NCBI GenBank assembly: GCA_020052115.1
Contig: JAGVPR010000087.1
Span: forward strand, 1 to 6,156
From: Candidatus Eiseniibacteriota bacterium
Lineage (GTDB): Bacteria; Eisenbacteria; RBG-16-71-46; JAGVPR01
DNA length: 6,156 nt
Direction of reading: 5' to 3'
The position numbers and the translations under genes are program-made. The notes under the pieces were generated by a model. The model was not told where the DNA came from. It saw only the letters and a list, made by a program, of their open reading frames with translations, and searched no databases. Positions 5,182-6,156 of the stretch are shown here, piece by piece (positions within the stretch are counted from its first letter, which is position 1; each line of letters begins with the position of its first letter).

Positions 5182-6156
5182 GCGGCGCGCTCCGGCTGGC
5201 GCTCATCGTTTCCTGGGGGATATTCATAGCCTCGACCGACGCCCTTGCTTCCGGGGCGGCTGCCGATCTCGACGCGATCTGGGATTTCGAGCACCCCGAT
5301 TCCACCGAGGCCGGATTCCGCAGCCTGCTGCCCGCCGCGCGAACCGCCGCCGCAGAGGAGTCGGAGGCGGACGCCGGTTCTTCCTCCTCCGGCCTTGCGT
5401 GGAGCGCCCGCGGGGATCTCATCGAGTTGCTTTCACAGCTCGCGCGGACGCAGGGGCTCCAGCGCCGTTTCGACGAGGCGCACACGACCCTTGATGAGGC
5501 GCAGGCGCTCCTCCGCGCGGATCTTCCGAGGGCCCGCGTGCGCGTGCTCCTCGAACGCGGCCGCGCGTTCAACTCTTCGGGCCGGCAGGAGGAGGCGCGT
5601 CCGCTTTTCACCGCGGCGTGGGATCTTGCGCGTGGGGCGGGCGAGGATGCCCTCGCCGTGGATGCGGCGCACATGGTGGCGATCGTGGAGCCGCCGGAGC
5701 CGGCACTCGAATGGAATCTCCGGGCGCTCGCACTGGCGGAATCGTCGTTACAGCCGAAGGCCCGCCGCTGGCTGGGCTCGCTCTACAACAACATCGGCTG
5801 GACGCATCACGTCGCGGGCCGCTTCGAGACGGCGCTCGAGTATTTCCGCAAGGCGCACGAGTGGCGTCTGCAAAACGGCCCCGTGCCCGAGACGCTCATC
5901 GCGAAGTGGTGCGTGGCGCGCTGCCTTCGCTCTCTGGGGCGTCTCGATGAGGCGCTCCGGATGCAGGAAGAGCTGCTGAGCGAATGGACCGCGGCGGGCG
6001 CGAAGGCGGACGGTTACGGTTTCGAGGAGATGGGGGAGTGCCTGCTCGCGCTGGGGCGAGACGGCGAGGCGCGGCCCTGGTTCGCGAAGGCGCACGCGGA
6101 GCTCTCGCTGGATCCGTGGCTTGCGGAGAGCGAGCCGGGCCGGCTGGAGCGCCTCG
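5142..6156 (+). CDS. Exported tetratricopeptide-repeat protein (partial, C-terminus beyond window)
   Basis: From a GTG at 5142 this frame is open for 338 codons to the window edge. The start is not ATG: AGGGG five bases upstream supports it, and it yields a proper signal peptide. That peptide has a basic HRGRRR stretch (2-7), a hydrophobic core LRLALIVSWGIFIAS (about 17-31) and a likely cleavage site after ALA (34-36). A GTG at 5115 is an alternative. The mature part has an acidic linker and then helical repeats of TPR type: about 93-126, 131-164, a degenerate one near 174-205, 209-242 (LYNNIGWTHHVAGRFETALE), 249-282 and 288-321. Such repeats bind partner proteins; no catalytic motif is seen. 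The product would be periplasmic or at the cell surface, unlike the cytosolic enzymes it follows, which might link synthesis to an envelope machine. It overlaps the oxidoreductase gene by 40 bp. The TPR call is firm, its role unknown. Confidence 0.82.
   Translation, partial: MHRGRRRAGGAGLSGALRLALIVSWGIFIASTDALASGAAADLDAIWDFEHPDSTEAGFRSLLPAARTAAAEESEADAGSSSSGLAWSARGDLIELLSQLARTQGLQRRFDEAHTTLDEAQALLRADLPRARVRVLLERGRAFNSSGRQEEARPLFTAAWDLARGAGEDALAVDAAHMVAIVEPPEPALEWNLRALALAESSLQPKARRWLGSLYNNIGWTHHVAGRFETALEYFRKAHEWRLQNGPVPETLIAKWCVARCLRSLGRLDEALRMQEELLSEWTAAGAKADGYGFEEMGECLLALGRDGEARPWFAKAHAELSLDPWLAESEPGRLERL

Noticed and set aside
4484..5674. 396-codon minus-strand open frame spanning the oxidoreductase/TPR junction
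   Set aside because: It is a low-complexity Arg/Ser/Ala/Pro composition and antisense to two supported genes.
5245..5979. 244-codon plus-strand open frame starting with ATG inside the TPR gene
   Set aside because: It is Arg/Ser-rich with no repeat pattern, whereas frame 5142 shows a signal peptide and several tetratricopeptide repeats over the same bases.

Overview
The window is very GC-rich by eye (about 70% or more, not computed) and almost fully coding, with tightly packed genes. The style fits a high-GC Gram-negative-type environmental bacterium, such as an acidobacterial, gemmatimonad, 'Eisenbacteria'-like or deltaproteobacterial lineage. No marker gene fixes the taxon. I see no tRNA, rRNA, insertion sequence, CRISPR array or convincing terminator.

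Layout: (1) bases 1-1115, minus strand, hold the first 371 codons of a polytopic membrane protein that looks like a GT-C-fold glycosyltransferase; its C-terminus lies beyond base 1. (2) Bases 1116-1226 are a 111-bp divergent intergenic region with a striking imperfect palindrome, 15 of 18 pairs over 36 bp, about midway between the two start codons. (3) From 1227 to the right edge four plus-strand genes form an apparent operon: a fold-type III PLP-dependent decarboxylase (1227-2552), a PaaK/CapK-like adenylate-forming enzyme (2549-3811), an FAD-dependent amine-oxidase-like oxidoreductase (3808-5181), and a secreted or periplasmic TPR protein that starts at a GTG inside the oxidoreductase gene (5142) and runs off the window. 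The first two junctions are 4-bp ATGA overlaps and the third is a 40-bp overlap, so the four genes are probably co-transcribed and translationally coupled.

Working idea: the three enzymes make or modify a small amine or carboxylate building block. The decarboxylase would generate an amine, the AMP-forming enzyme would activate a carboxylate as an adenylate (then a CoA or carrier thioester or an amide), and the flavoprotein would oxidise an intermediate or act on a nucleotide-sugar-like substrate. CapK-like ligases and FAD oxidoreductases of this kind are often found in surface-polysaccharide loci, and a GT-C-like enzyme sits next door, so a role in cell-surface glycan or secondary-metabolite decoration is plausible. 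The substrates cannot be read from this sequence. The decarboxylase lacks the acidic residue next to its active-site cysteine that lysine- and ornithine-type enzymes use, so a standard LysA or ornithine decarboxylase label would be unsafe.

Both edge genes (the GT-C-like protein and the TPR protein) are open-ended. They are supported by direct translation rather than by a complete start-to-stop reading frame.
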